DNA from: Fodinibacter sp963800505
GTDB lineage: Bacteria > Actinomycetota > Actinomycetes > Actinomycetales > Dermatophilaceae
NCBI GenBank assembly: GCA_963800505.1
Contig: CAWDBL010000009.1
Span: forward strand, 62,001-126,000
Reading direction: 5' to 3'
Length of the DNA stretch: 64,000 bases
Part shown: positions 6,698 through 15,904 of the stretch, piece by piece
How the letters are laid out: every line of letters starts with the position of its first letter
Position numbering within the stretch: the first letter of the stretch is position 1
Notes under the pieces: model-generated
Databases searched by the model: none
Seen by the model: the letters and a program-made list of their open reading frames with translations, nothing else
Told to the model about the DNA's origin: nothing
Program-made: the position numbers and the translations under genes

Positions 6698-8035
6698 GTG
6701 GACCGCAGCCCCGCCTTTCTCGCCGCACTGGCGAGCGCCGCCGTGCCCGGGCTCGACCCGGTGAGCGTCGAAGCCCTGCCCAGCACCGACGACCAGAGCT
6801 TCGACGTGGCCTTCGTGCACGACGCCGAGCACCGGCGGTGGGTGGTGCGTGCCCCGCGCAGCGACGTCGCCGGCGCCGAGATGGACCGCACCGTCGCCCT
6901 GCTCGGGCTGCTCGGGCGGCGACTGCCGTTCGCGGTGCCGGCACCGAAGGGTTTCGTGGCGCTCACCGAGGGCGGCCGGGCGGCGGTCTACCCGTACCTG
7001 CCCGGGCACAACCTCGACTTCGCCGAGCTGCCGCCCGGCCCCGGAATCGCGGCCGAGCTGGGCCGCGCCATCGCGGCGCTGCACAACACCGACCCGGCCG
7101 TCTACGAGGAGGCCGGGCTGCCGAGCTACGACGCCGACGCCTACCGCAGCCGCCGCCTCGCCGACCTGGACCGGGCGGCGGAGACCGGGCGGGTGCCGAC
7201 CACCCTGCTCACCCGCTGGGAGACCGCGCTCGAGGACGTCAGCCTGTGGCGGTTCGCCCCCACCCCCACCCACGGCGACCTCACCGGTGACCAGGTGCTC
7301 GCGGTGTTCACCGACGATGCCGACGCCGCGACGGGGAAGATCCGGGCGATGACGGGCTGGGAGGACGCCAAGGTCGCCGACCCCGCCGACGACTTCGCGG
7401 CGCTGGTGGCCGACGCGCGCCCGGAGGCGGTCGAGACCGTGCTCGAGGCCTACTCGCACACCCGGGTCGAGCGGCCCGACCCCAACCTGCTGGTGCGCGC
7501 CCGGCTGGTCGCCGAGCTCGGGCTGCTGGGCACGATGATGGTGGCGCTGGCCCGCAAGGATGACGGTGCCGTCGAGGTGCTGACCACCCAGCTGCGCCGG
7601 CTCGACGACGCCGTGCACGCCGGCGAGGAGCCCGACGACTACCGCCGAACCTCGCTCGCCCCGGTCGGGGTGCGGCGCCGCACGACCCCCCCGCCAGCCC
7701 TGGTCGTCGACGACGACGACGAGGACCTGCCGGTGGTCGAGGCGGACGAGCCGGACCAGACGGATGCCGGAGACGGCGAGACGGAGCCGGATGCCGGAGA
7801 CGGCGACGCGGAGCCGGACGCCCGCGACGGCGAGACGGAGCCGGACGCCCGCGACGGCGAGACGGAGCCGGATGCCGGAGACGGCGAGACGGAGCCGGAC
7901 ACAGCGGACGGGGCCGACGATGCCGAGCGGCCGGCGACCGACAGCACGGCCGACGACACGGCTCAGGACGAGGCGGACCAGGTGACGACCGAGCTCGACC
8001 TCAGGTCGGCCGAGCGGCCCGCAGCACCCGAGTGA
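6698..8035 (+). CDS. aminoglycoside-phosphotransferase-fold protein with acidic repeat tail
   Basis: A 445-aa protein. Residues about 1-300 resemble the APH/choline-kinase fold: an N-lobe WVVRAP segment, the hinge region VYPYLPG, and a catalytic loop PTHGDLTGDQVL. The following metal-binding motif, usually IDW, reads MTGWEDAKVADPADD, so the expected aspartate is displaced or lost and activity is uncertain. After residue 330 comes a disordered acidic tail with five 9-aa repeats of the type DAGDGETEP. The substrate is unknown. It sits between nudC and adnB and its 3' end overlaps the end of adnB by 35 bp, tail to tail. No resistance function should be assumed. Confidence 0.7.
   Translation: MDRSPAFLAALASAAVPGLDPVSVEALPSTDDQSFDVAFVHDAEHRRWVVRAPRSDVAGAEMDRTVALLGLLGRRLPFAVPAPKGFVALTEGGRAAVYPYLPGHNLDFAELPPGPGIAAELGRAIAALHNTDPAVYEEAGLPSYDADAYRSRRLADLDRAAETGRVPTTLLTRWETALEDVSLWRFAPTPTHGDLTGDQVLAVFTDDADAATGKIRAMTGWEDAKVADPADDFAALVADARPEAVETVLEAYSHTRVERPDPNLLVRARLVAELGLLGTMMVALARKDDGAVEVLTTQLRRLDDAVHAGEEPDDYRRTSLAPVGVRRRTTPPPALVVDDDDEDLPVVEADEPDQTDAGDGETEPDAGDGDAEPDARDGETEPDARDGETEPDAGDGETEPDTADGADDAERPATDSTADDTAQDEADQVTTELDLRSAERPAAPE
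7763..7897 (+). repeat. five 27-bp in-frame tandem repeats
   Basis: Five units of 27 bp encode D-A-G/R-D-G-E/D-T/A-E-P nonapeptides inside the phosphotransferase tail. The units differ by a few bases. The period is a multiple of three, so copy-number changes would keep the frame. Confidence 0.85.
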
Positions 8036-11000
8036 TCTCGTCGGCTCCGGGCAGGTCGGGCCACACCGTCTCGCCCGTGGCGGCGTGGAAGAACGCCCCC
8101 CGCACCCGCTCCTCGGGCACCCCGCGCACCCGGGCCCACGCCAGCCGGTAGGCCGACAGCTGCAGCGCCCGGGCCGCCGCGCGGGCCCCGGTGGCCGGAG
8201 CGCCGGTCTTCCAGTCGACCACCACCCAGCCGGGTTCGCCGTTGGGGCCGACGTCCTCGAAGACGGCGTCGATCCGCCCACGCACGGCGATGCCGTCGAC
8301 GACGGTCTCGACACTGGTCTCGACCTCGACGGGGGGCCGGTCGGCCCACTCGCTGGCCAGGAAGCTCTCCTGGAGCGTGCCGAGGTCGGTGTCGGTCGCC
8401 CCCTCGTCGGCCGACCCGGGCAGGTCGTCGAGGTCGACGAACGCCGCTCGTGAGTAGTGCTCCTCGACCCAGGCGTGGAAGGCGGTGCCCCGCCGGGCGG
8501 CCAGCGCCGGTGGGGCCGGCATCGGCCGGCGCAGGTCGAGCGTGAACCGCTCGGCGTCCTCGGCGAGCGACACCAGCGCCGAGGTGGACAGGTGCGCCGG
8601 GAGGTCGACGTCGACCGGGGCCCCGCTGCGACGCCGGGTCCGCTCGTCGAGCAGCATCCGGATCTCGGCGTCCCACCGACCGGCGGCCGGCGCGGGGGAC
8701 GGCGAACCGGGCGCCACAGCATCCACCGTGGCACTGTCGTCTCCCATGGCGCCGGCGAGCGCCGCGGACACGGCCCGGGCCGGCCCGAGCAGGGCGGCCC
8801 GGCGCTCACGGTGGTCGAGCGTCGGCCATGCGACGCTGACCTCCTCGGCGGTGCGGGGGTTCTGCGGCTTCGGGTCGTCGAGGGGTGGCAGCTCGGCCCA
8901 CGGGCCCGCGGCCGCGACCAGACCGGACGCCTGCACCTCGTCGAGGAAGCGGGAGGTGATGCGCGGGCTGCTCGCGGTGCCCCAGACGTGCGCCGTGAGC
9001 AGCAGGTCGGTGCGCGCCCGGGTGACCGCGACGTAGGCCAGCCGGCGCTCCTCGACGATTCCGTGGGCGGCGACGGCCTCGCGGAACCGCTGGTGCTCGG
9101 TGGCGAGGTCGTCCCAGCCGGGGTTCCCCGCCCAGGCGAAGCGTGGGAGTCCCTCGGCGTCGCCGCGCAGGTCGTAGGGCAGGGTGGCCAGCCCGGCCAG
9201 CCAGCCCTTGTCGGTGGGAGCGGCGTGCGCCCAGCCGCCGTCGCGCAGCCAGGTGCGCGTTCCCGAGTGCGCCGGGAAGGCCCCCTCGACCAGCCCGGGC
9301 ACGGCCACGACGTCCCACTCCAGCCCCTTGGCGGCGTGCACCGTCATCACCTGAACGGCGTCGGTGCGGGCCTCGATCCAGCCGAGGTCGAGCCCGCGCT
9401 CCTCGTCGACCGCGGCATCGAGCCACGCGAGGAAGCCGCCGAGCGAGGCGCCGTCCGCCGACGCGGCGAAGGTGGCCGCGACGTCGGCGAAGGCGTCGAG
9501 GTGGGCCCGCGCCGCGCCGGGGGTCCAGCCGGGTCGGGCCAGCACCTCGATGTCGAGCCCGAGCGCGACCTCCGCCTCGGCGGCGAGCTCGGCCAGCCCC
9601 AGGCCGGTGAGCGAGCGCAGCCGGCGCACCGCGTCACCGAGCCCGACCAGCCGCTCACGCGCCACCGACCCGATCGACTGCCCCTCGTCACCGACCCAGG
9701 TCGCGGGCGGGAGGTCGTCGAGCGCCTCGACGATGCTCGAGCGGTCGCTCGCGTCGGGCGCGAGATCGGCGCCACGGCGACGCCCGGTGCGCTGCCGCGC
9801 CCGCGCCCAGGCCCCGAGCCCGTCGAGGTCGGCGGCACCGAGCCGGCACGACGGCCCGGTGAGCAGGCGCATCAGCCGGTCGCCACGGGTGGGGTCCTGC
9901 ACGACCCACAGCAGCGCGACGAGGTCGGCCACCTCGGGCGTGTGGAGGAGCCCGCCGAGCCCGACGACCTCATACGGGATGCCGCGCGCCTCGAGCGCCT
10001 CGACCACCGGGTCGAACTGGGAACGCTTGCGGCACAACACCGCTGCGGTGTGTCGCCCCGGCCGGGAGCGGCGGTGCTCCACCCAGGCGGCCACGTGCGC
10101 GGCCTCCTCCTCGATCGTCGCGAGGCGGGCCGTGGCGACGTGGCCGCGCCCGGCCTCGGCGCGTGCCGCCAGCGAGGCGACCGGCACCCGGGTCGAGCGG
10201 GTCAGGGGCTCGGCCACCAGGTTGGCGACGTCGAGCACCGCCCGGTCGTTGCGCCAGCTCGTCGAGAGCGGCAGCACCAGGGGCGGGTCGGGGTCGACGA
10301 AGTCCTCCCGGAAGCGGTGCAGGGTGGTCGAGCTGGCCCCGCGCCAGCCGTAGATCGACTGGTGCGGGTCGCCGACGGCCGTGACCGGCACCGGCGAGCC
10401 CGGCGCCACGAACAACGAGCGCAGCAGCTGCAGCTGGGCCTCGGAGGTGTCCTGGAACTCGTCGAGCAGCACGGCCCGGAACCGGGCGCGCTCGGCCACC
10501 CCCACCTGCGGCACGGTGGTGGCGATGCGGGCGGCCAGGGCCACCTGGTCGGCGAAGTCCATGGCGTCGCGGCGGCGCTTGAGCTCGTGGTAGCGCTCGA
10601 CGAGCGGCAGCACCGCCCGCCGCTCGCGCAGCACCGTGATGGCGTCGCGGACCTCGGAGGGGAAGGTGCGCCGCTTGGTGACGCCGCTCGGCACCGCCTC
10701 GAGTGCGGCCATGACCTCGTCGAGGTGCCGGGCCACGGCATCGACCCCGACGAGGTGCTCGGCCATCTCGCCGGCGAGGTCGACCACGGCGGTCGTCACG
10801 GTCGACTCGGCCTTCTCGACCCCGTCCATCGGGCCGTCCCACGACGCGACCGCTTCATGGGCGACCTGCCAGGCAGCGGCCTCGCTGAGCAGCCTGCTCT
10901 CGGCCTCGACCCCGAGCCGCACGCCGTGCTCGCGCACGATCCGGCCGGCATACGCGTGGTAGGTCGACACGGTGGGCACGTCGTCGAGCACCGCGGCGCC

Positions 11001-11360
11001 ATCGTCGCTGCTCGGGGCCCACAGACCCGCCTCGTGCAGGGTGGCCAGCCGGGTCGTGAGCCGCTCGGACAGCTCTCCGGCCGCCTTGCGGGTGAAGGTG
11101 AGGCCGAGCACCTCGTCGGGGCGCACCAGCTCGTTGGCGACGAGCCAGACGACGCGCGCGGCCATCGTCTCGGTCTTGCCCGACCCGGCGCCGGCGACCA
11201 CGAGCAGGGGGCGCAACGGGGCCTCGATGACCGCCACCTGCTCGGGCGTCGGCGCGTGCGACTGCCCCAGCGCACGGGCCAGCTCGACCGCCCCCCACCG
11301 CAGGCCCACGGGCGCGGCGTCGCGGGCCAGCGTGCCGGATGCCGTGCCGTCGCCGTTCAC
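8001..11360 (-). CDS. adnB: AdnB-like motor-nuclease subunit (UvrD-type helicase, RecB-type nuclease)
   Basis: An 1119-aa protein with a full superfamily 1 motor: Walker A GAGSGKT at residues 57-63, motif II LLDEFQDT, motif III VGDPHQSIYGWRGAS, motif V VMTVHAAKGLEWD, motif VI VAVTRARTDLL. A C-terminal RecB-type nuclease follows, with GTAFHAW and the catalytic VVDWKTG. No cysteine cluster is seen in it. In mycobacterial AdnAB, which resects double-strand breaks, AdnB is the lead motor; the intact Walker A here against the altered one in the partner supports this assignment. The GTG start overlaps the adnA stop (GTGA), implying translational coupling. Confidence 0.88.
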   Translation of the reverse strand: MNGDGTASGTLARDAAPVGLRWGAVELARALGQSHAPTPEQVAVIEAPLRPLLVVAGAGSGKTETMAARVVWLVANELVRPDEVLGLTFTRKAAGELSERLTTRLATLHEAGLWAPSSDDGAAVLDDVPTVSTYHAYAGRIVREHGVRLGVEAESRLLSEAAAWQVAHEAVASWDGPMDGVEKAESTVTTAVVDLAGEMAEHLVGVDAVARHLDEVMAALEAVPSGVTKRRTFPSEVRDAITVLRERRAVLPLVERYHELKRRRDAMDFADQVALAARIATTVPQVGVAERARFRAVLLDEFQDTSEAQLQLLRSLFVAPGSPVPVTAVGDPHQSIYGWRGASSTTLHRFREDFVDPDPPLVLPLSTSWRNDRAVLDVANLVAEPLTRSTRVPVASLAARAEAGRGHVATARLATIEEEAAHVAAWVEHRRSRPGRHTAAVLCRKRSQFDPVVEALEARGIPYEVVGLGGLLHTPEVADLVALLWVVQDPTRGDRLMRLLTGPSCRLGAADLDGLGAWARARQRTGRRRGADLAPDASDRSSIVEALDDLPPATWVGDEGQSIGSVARERLVGLGDAVRRLRSLTGLGLAELAAEAEVALGLDIEVLARPGWTPGAARAHLDAFADVAATFAASADGASLGGFLAWLDAAVDEERGLDLGWIEARTDAVQVMTVHAAKGLEWDVVAVPGLVEGAFPAHSGTRTWLRDGGWAHAAPTDKGWLAGLATLPYDLRGDAEGLPRFAWAGNPGWDDLATEHQRFREAVAAHGIVEERRLAYVAVTRARTDLLLTAHVWGTASSPRITSRFLDEVQASGLVAAAGPWAELPPLDDPKPQNPRTAEEVSVAWPTLDHRERRAALLGPARAVSAALAGAMGDDSATVDAVAPGSPSPAPAAGRWDAEIRMLLDERTRRRSGAPVDVDLPAHLSTSALVSLAEDAERFTLDLRRPMPAPPALAARRGTAFHAWVEEHYSRAAFVDLDDLPGSADEGATDTDLGTLQESFLASEWADRPPVEVETSVETVVDGIAVRGRIDAVFEDVGPNGEPGWVVVDWKTGAPATGARAAARALQLSAYRLAWARVRGVPEERVRGAFFHAATGETVWPDLPGADEITRVLRAARPT

Positions 11361-14300
11361 AGCCGCCTCGCCTCCGCGTAGGCCGGGCAGGAGTCCTTCA
11401 CCTGGCAGGTGCCGCACTGCGGGCCCGGGGTTGCCGCGAAGACGGTGCCGCCCATGCCCTCGGCGACCTCGTCGACGAGGTCGCGGGCCCAGGCCGGCTC
11501 GTCGTCGGTCTCGAGCGGCGGCTGCAGCTGCAGGCTGGTGCTCTTCGCCGCTGCAGCCCGGCCGAGCTGGAGCAGGGCCGCGCCACCGGAGCGACGGCCG
11601 TACTGCGCGAAGGCGCCCTCGTCTACGGCGAGCTGGTAGGCGCCGAGCTGACCGTGCCGCCGCACCTCGTCGACCGTGGGCTTGCTCGCTCCGGTCTTGA
11701 GGTCGACGACCCGCACCCGGCCGTCTGCGTCGACCTCGATGCGGTCGACCTGGCCGGTGACGACGGCGCGGCCCAGCGCAACGCGGATGCGCTCCTCGGA
11801 CGCGGCCCGGCGCCACCCTGCTGCCGCGGACTCGCTGACGTAGCGGGCCAGCCGGGTGGTCATCGCCTGGGCACGGCCCAGGTCGCGCCGGCTGAGCCAG
11901 CCCGGGGCGAGCCCCAGGCGCCCCCAGCGGGACTCGAGCGCCGCGGCATACGTCGCCGCGTCGGTGTCGCCGAGGTCGTGGGCGACCTCGTGCACCAGCG
12001 TGCCGATGTCCTGGGCGCCCATCGAGGGCCCGTCACCGCCGGCGGCCCGCAGCACCCACTGGAGGCGGCACTTGCCGAAGTGGTCGATCGTCGACGGCGA
12101 CACCGACACGGACGCCCCGGGAGCACGCCGTGGTCGGTCGTCGCTGACGTCGCGCAGGGCCCACCACTGGGCCGGATCGGCGCCCGGAACCCGTCGCGCG
12201 GCAAGCGTGGCCAAGGCGGTGACCGCTGCACCGCGGGTGGCGGCGTCAGGCCCGGCGACCTCGCGGCGCAGCTCGGCGACCAGGCCGGGCAGCGTCAGCG
12301 GGCGGGCGACGTCGGTGAAGGACCGGGGGTGGGGCAGCGGGTCGACGACGTCGAGGAACGGCGAGGGCTGCTCGTCGTCGCTGCGGACGGCGGTGACGAG
12401 CAGCAGCCGGCGGGCCCGGGTGACCGCGACGTGGAACAGCCGGGTCTCGTCGTGCCGCACCTGCGCCCGCGCGGCTCGCGGGTCGCCCGCACGGCCGGTG
12501 ACCAGGTCGACGAGATCGGTCGACCCGAGCAGCGAGCCGCGCAGCCGCAGGTCGGGCCAGACCCCCTCCTGCACCCCCGCCACCACGACGAGGTCCCACT
12601 CGAGCCCGGCGGATGCCGCGGGCGTCACCAGGGCGACCGACTCACCCGACGGCGCGCGCGCCACGAGCGTGTCGCCGGCGACGTCCTGGCCCAGCACGTG
12701 GTCGAGGAAGTCGGCCGGTGACGCGCCGGGCAGGCGGTCGACGAAGCGGGCCGCGGCGTCGAACAGCCCCAGCACGGCATCGAGGTCGCGGTCGGCGCGC
12801 CCACCGGACGGCCCGCCCCCCAGCGCCGCGTCTCGCCACGGGCCGGCCAGGCCGCTGGCGCTCCACATCCGCCACAGCACGACCTCGACCCCCTCGCCGT
12901 CGCGCAGGGCGTCGACCGCCGCCGCGAGCACCCGGTGGGCCCGGCGGGCGGATGTCGCCTCGGGCCCGATGCGGCCGAGCGGGAACGGGTTGAGCACCAC
13001 CTCGGCGAGCAGCAGGTCGCTGGGTCGCCCTCCCCCGTCGTCGAGCTCGAGGCGCCGCAGCGAGCGGCGCAGCCGGCGCAGCTGCACGGCATCCGCGCCG
13101 CCGACCGGTGAGGTGAGCACGTCGACGACGTCGGCGGGGTCGAGCTGCTCGGCGCCGGCGACGACGTCGAGGGCGCAGCGCAGCAGGGTGAGGAAGGGGC
13201 GCACGGCAGCCTCGTCGCGCACGGGGAGGTCTGCGGTGGCGGTGTCGACCGGCACCCCGGCGCTGCGCAGCACCCGGCGCAGGGTGGCCGTGCGACTCCC
13301 GCCGCGCACGACGACCGCCATCCGCGACCAGGGGACGCCGTCGAGCAGGTGGGCCGCCCGTAACCGCCCTGCGACGTAACCGGCCTCCTGGGCTGCCGTG
13401 CGCAGCAGGTGCGCCTCGACCTCACCGCCGTGCCCGGCCGCCTCGACCCGGCGGTGGGAGGCACCCCCGACGACGCCGATGTGCGCGGCCACCCGGGAGG
13501 CGGCACCCGGCACCTCACCGCCGCACCGGTACGACGTGGACAGCACCCGGGTGGGCGCGTCGGGCCACGCCGAGACGAACAGGCGCGGATCGGCACCGCG
13601 GAAGGTCTGGGTGGCGGCGTCGGGGTCGCCGAGCAGCACGAGGTCGGCACCCCCGCTGGAGACGACCACCTGCAGCAACCGCAGCGCGGCCGGCGTGAGC
13701 TCCTGGGCGTCGTCGACGACGACGAGCCGCAGCCCGGCCCGCAGCCGGTCGAGCGCGTCGGGGTCGGTCTCGAGGTGGTCGGCCGCGGCGCCGAGGATCC
13801 AGGCGGGGTCGAAGGCGCCGGGGGCCGACAGGGCGGTGACCTCGTCGTACTCGCGCAGCACGTGGGCGGCCGCGACCCACTCGGGGCGGTCATGGGCGTG
13901 GCCGAGCCGGGCGAGGTCCTCGGGGTCGAGGCCCAGCTCGACGGCCCGCATCAGCAGGTCGCGCAGCTCGCCCCGGAAGGTACGGGTGGGCAGGGCGAGG
14001 TGCACCGACGGCGGCCACGGGGGCGCGGCCGACTCCCCTGCCGCGTGCCCGGCCAGCAGCTCACCGAGGATGACGTCCTGCTCGGGGCCGCTGAGCAGCC
14101 GCGGCGGTGGGTCGCCGGCCAGCGCCGCCGCCTCGCGCAGGATGCCGAAGCCGAGCGACTGGTGGGTGCGAGCCAGGGGCGTCGTGGTGGTGCCACCGAG
14201 CCGGGCGGTGACGGCGTCGCGCAGGCGGGCGGCCGCGAGCCGGGTGGACGCCAGCAGGAGGCAGCCGTCGGCGGTGGCCTCGCCGTGCTCGACGCGCTGG

Positions 14301-14452
14301 GCCACCACCTCGACGGCCACGGTGGACAGGCCGGTGCCCGGGGCGCCCAGCACCCGCAGCACCGCGCCGCGGTGCTCGACGACCGCACGCTGGCTCGCGT
14401 CGAGCACCGGGACGTGCGGCGCGACGGGAGCCGGACGACGAAGGACGAGCAC
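11357..14452 (-). CDS. adnA: AdnA-like motor-nuclease subunit with degenerate Walker A
   Basis: A 1031-aa partner of AdnB, first in the two-gene operon. The UvrD-type motor domain is degenerate: the Walker A position reads GAPGTGLST at residues 36-44, with leucine where the catalytic lysine belongs, and motif II reads VVDDAQEL. Motif VI (VAVTRARRLL) is kept. The C-terminal nuclease has LVHEVAHDLG, VVDLKTG and four cysteines (GKCRLQWV; QCGTCQVKDSC), an AddB/Cas4-type iron-sulfur arrangement. With AdnB it should form a break-resecting helicase-nuclease. The GTG start at VLVLRRP is the best of several; no clear promoter box fixes it. Confidence 0.85.
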   Translation of the reverse strand: MLVLRRPAPVAPHVPVLDASQRAVVEHRGAVLRVLGAPGTGLSTVAVEVVAQRVEHGEATADGCLLLASTRLAAARLRDAVTARLGGTTTTPLARTHQSLGFGILREAAALAGDPPPRLLSGPEQDVILGELLAGHAAGESAAPPWPPSVHLALPTRTFRGELRDLLMRAVELGLDPEDLARLGHAHDRPEWVAAAHVLREYDEVTALSAPGAFDPAWILGAAADHLETDPDALDRLRAGLRLVVVDDAQELTPAALRLLQVVVSSGGADLVLLGDPDAATQTFRGADPRLFVSAWPDAPTRVLSTSYRCGGEVPGAASRVAAHIGVVGGASHRRVEAAGHGGEVEAHLLRTAAQEAGYVAGRLRAAHLLDGVPWSRMAVVVRGGSRTATLRRVLRSAGVPVDTATADLPVRDEAAVRPFLTLLRCALDVVAGAEQLDPADVVDVLTSPVGGADAVQLRRLRRSLRRLELDDGGGRPSDLLLAEVVLNPFPLGRIGPEATSARRAHRVLAAAVDALRDGEGVEVVLWRMWSASGLAGPWRDAALGGGPSGGRADRDLDAVLGLFDAAARFVDRLPGASPADFLDHVLGQDVAGDTLVARAPSGESVALVTPAASAGLEWDLVVVAGVQEGVWPDLRLRGSLLGSTDLVDLVTGRAGDPRAARAQVRHDETRLFHVAVTRARRLLLVTAVRSDDEQPSPFLDVVDPLPHPRSFTDVARPLTLPGLVAELRREVAGPDAATRGAAVTALATLAARRVPGADPAQWWALRDVSDDRPRRAPGASVSVSPSTIDHFGKCRLQWVLRAAGGDGPSMGAQDIGTLVHEVAHDLGDTDAATYAAALESRWGRLGLAPGWLSRRDLGRAQAMTTRLARYVSESAAAGWRRAASEERIRVALGRAVVTGQVDRIEVDADGRVRVVDLKTGASKPTVDEVRRHGQLGAYQLAVDEGAFAQYGRRSGGAALLQLGRAAAAKSTSLQLQPPLETDDEPAWARDLVDEVAEGMGGTVFAATPGPQCGTCQVKDSCPAYAEARRL

Positions 14453-14510
14453 GCAGAGATCCCACCATGCCCCGCCGACATCCGCGCGCACGGCCGTCCC
14501 TGACCCCGAA

Positions 14511-14600
14511 CCGTCCCTCGTGTGACCAATAGGTCGCAACGGGGACACCCTGCCCACCGACCGGCCGTCCCTGACGTGACCTATTGGTCGATCTGGGGAC
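14511..14600. repeat. two 54-bp-spaced palindromic repeats between moeZ and adnA
   Basis: Two units begin CCGTCCC at 14511 and 14565. Each centres on GACC-N4-GGTC (GACCAATAGGTC at 14524-14535; GACCTATTGGTC at 14578-14589) and ends GGGGAC, so each can fold alone, and the two cores are also complementary to one another. A third partial copy starts near 14493. This fills the 153-bp gap between adnA and the moeZ-like gene. Confidence 0.75.
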
Positions 14601-14605
14601 GCGGG

Positions 14606-15814
14606 TCAGTAGGTCGGGAGGGTGGGGTCGACCTGCTCGACCCAGGCGAGGATGCCGCCCTCCACGTCGACCGCGTCGACGCCGCGCGCGCGCAGCAGGT
14701 CGACCGCCTCGGCCGAGCGACCCCCCGACTTGCAGTGGACGTAGACCCGGGCGCCGGGAGCCAGCCCAGGCACCGCGGCGCCGGCGCGGACGTCGCCCAC
14801 GGGGAGCCAGTCCGCCTGGGGCAGCGCCACGACCGCGCGCTCGCCCTCCTCGCGCACGTCGAGCAGCACGGCCGCCTCGCCGTCGAGCGCCCCGGCGTCG
14901 AGCAGCGCCTTGAGCGCGACGACGTTGATGCTCGGGCGCGCGCCGGCCGCGGTGCCGGCGTCCCCGTCATCCGAGGCGTCGGCCGGGTCGGCCGGGATGC
15001 CGGTGGCCCACCCGAGCGGGCGGGTGAGGTCGGCGCCCGAGCCGCACACCCGGCATCCGGGGTCGGCGGTGACGGGCAGGGCGTCCCAGGTCTGGCGCAG
15101 TGCGTCGTGCACGAGCAGCCGGCCGACAAGCGGGTCGCCGATGCCGGTGACGAGCTTGACCGCCTCGGTCGCCATGACCGACCCGACGCTCGCGCACACC
15201 GCGCCGAGCACCCCTCCGACCGCGCACGACGGCACGGCATCCGGCGGCGGCTGCGCGGGGAAGACGCAGGCGTAGCACGGGCCCTCCCCCGCCCACCAGA
15301 CCGAGACCTGGCCGTCGAACCGGAAGACCGACCCCCACACGTGCGGCACCCCCAGCCGGGCGCAGGCGTCGCCGACGAGGTAGCGGGTGGGGAAGTTGTC
15401 GGCGCCGTCGAGCACGAGGTCGTAGTCGGCGACCACCTCGAGCGCGGTCGCCTCGTCGAGGCGTTCGGGGTGCTGCACGACCTGCGTGCTCGGGCTGATG
15501 GCGTGCACCGCGTCGGCGGCCGAGGCGGTCTTCGGCCGGCCCACGTCGGCCACCCCGTGCACCACCTGGCGCTGCAGGTTGGTGGTGTCGACGACGTCGT
15601 CGTCGACCACCCCGATGGTGCCCACCCCGGCGGCAGCGAGGTAGAGCAGGGCCGGCGACCCGAGCCCTCCGGCACCGACGACCAGCACCCGCGCGGCCCG
15701 CAGCCGGCGCTGCCCGAGCGGGCCGAGGTCCGGCAGCAGGAGGTGGCGGGCGTAGCGGGTGCGCTCCTGCGCCGTCAGCTCGGGGCCGGGCGGCACCAGC
15801 GGGGGTCGAGCCAT
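14606..15814 (-). CDS. moeZ: MoeZ/MoeB-type adenylyltransferase-sulfurtransferase
   Basis: A 402-aa two-domain protein. The N-terminal E1-like ThiF/MoeB domain has the nucleotide-binding GAGGLGSPALLYLAAAG, the RQVVH segment and two CxxC zinc pairs (CYAC, CRVC). The C-terminal rhodanese domain (about residues 300-402) has the active-site loop CKSGGRS. Such proteins adenylate and thiolate small sulfur-carrier proteins (MoaD, ThiS, CysO families) for molybdopterin, thiamine or cysteine synthesis. The ATG start has a TATCGT box 6 bases upstream. Mycobacteria carry moeB1/moeZ in the same neighbourhood as adnAB, which supports the name. Confidence 0.88.
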   Translation of the reverse strand: MARPPLVPPGPELTAQERTRYARHLLLPDLGPLGQRRLRAARVLVVGAGGLGSPALLYLAAAGVGTIGVVDDDVVDTTNLQRQVVHGVADVGRPKTASAADAVHAISPSTQVVQHPERLDEATALEVVADYDLVLDGADNFPTRYLVGDACARLGVPHVWGSVFRFDGQVSVWWAGEGPCYACVFPAQPPPDAVPSCAVGGVLGAVCASVGSVMATEAVKLVTGIGDPLVGRLLVHDALRQTWDALPVTADPGCRVCGSGADLTRPLGWATGIPADPADASDDGDAGTAAGARPSINVVALKALLDAGALDGEAAVLLDVREEGERAVVALPQADWLPVGDVRAGAAVPGLAPGARVYVHCKSGGRSAEAVDLLRARGVDAVDVEGGILAWVEQVDPTLPTY

Positions 15815-15820
15815 GGCGCG

Positions 15821-15826
15821 ACGATA
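15821..15826 (-). promoter_or_regulatory. leaderless -10 box for moeZ
   Basis: Minus strand TATCGT, 6 bases (cgcgcc), ATG. It fixes the moeZ start. The gene is divergent from the TetR regulator. Confidence 0.55.
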
Positions 15827-15904
15827 ACAACCGGTGCGTGGCGAGTCCGCGGACCGCAGGCTACTCGTCCGTAGGATGCTGGCTACCCCGGCCGAAGGAC
15901 ACGC

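Noticed and set aside
6698..8035. Aminoglycoside resistance gene
   Set aside because: Only the fold is shared; metal motif is altered and the context is housekeeping DNA repair.
6626..8809. Upstream extension of nudC to a 1052-aa protein
   Set aside because: The extra 728 codons lie antisense to the phosphotransferase and out of frame with adnB, lack any domain, and a -10 box stands 7 bases before the GTG at 6625.
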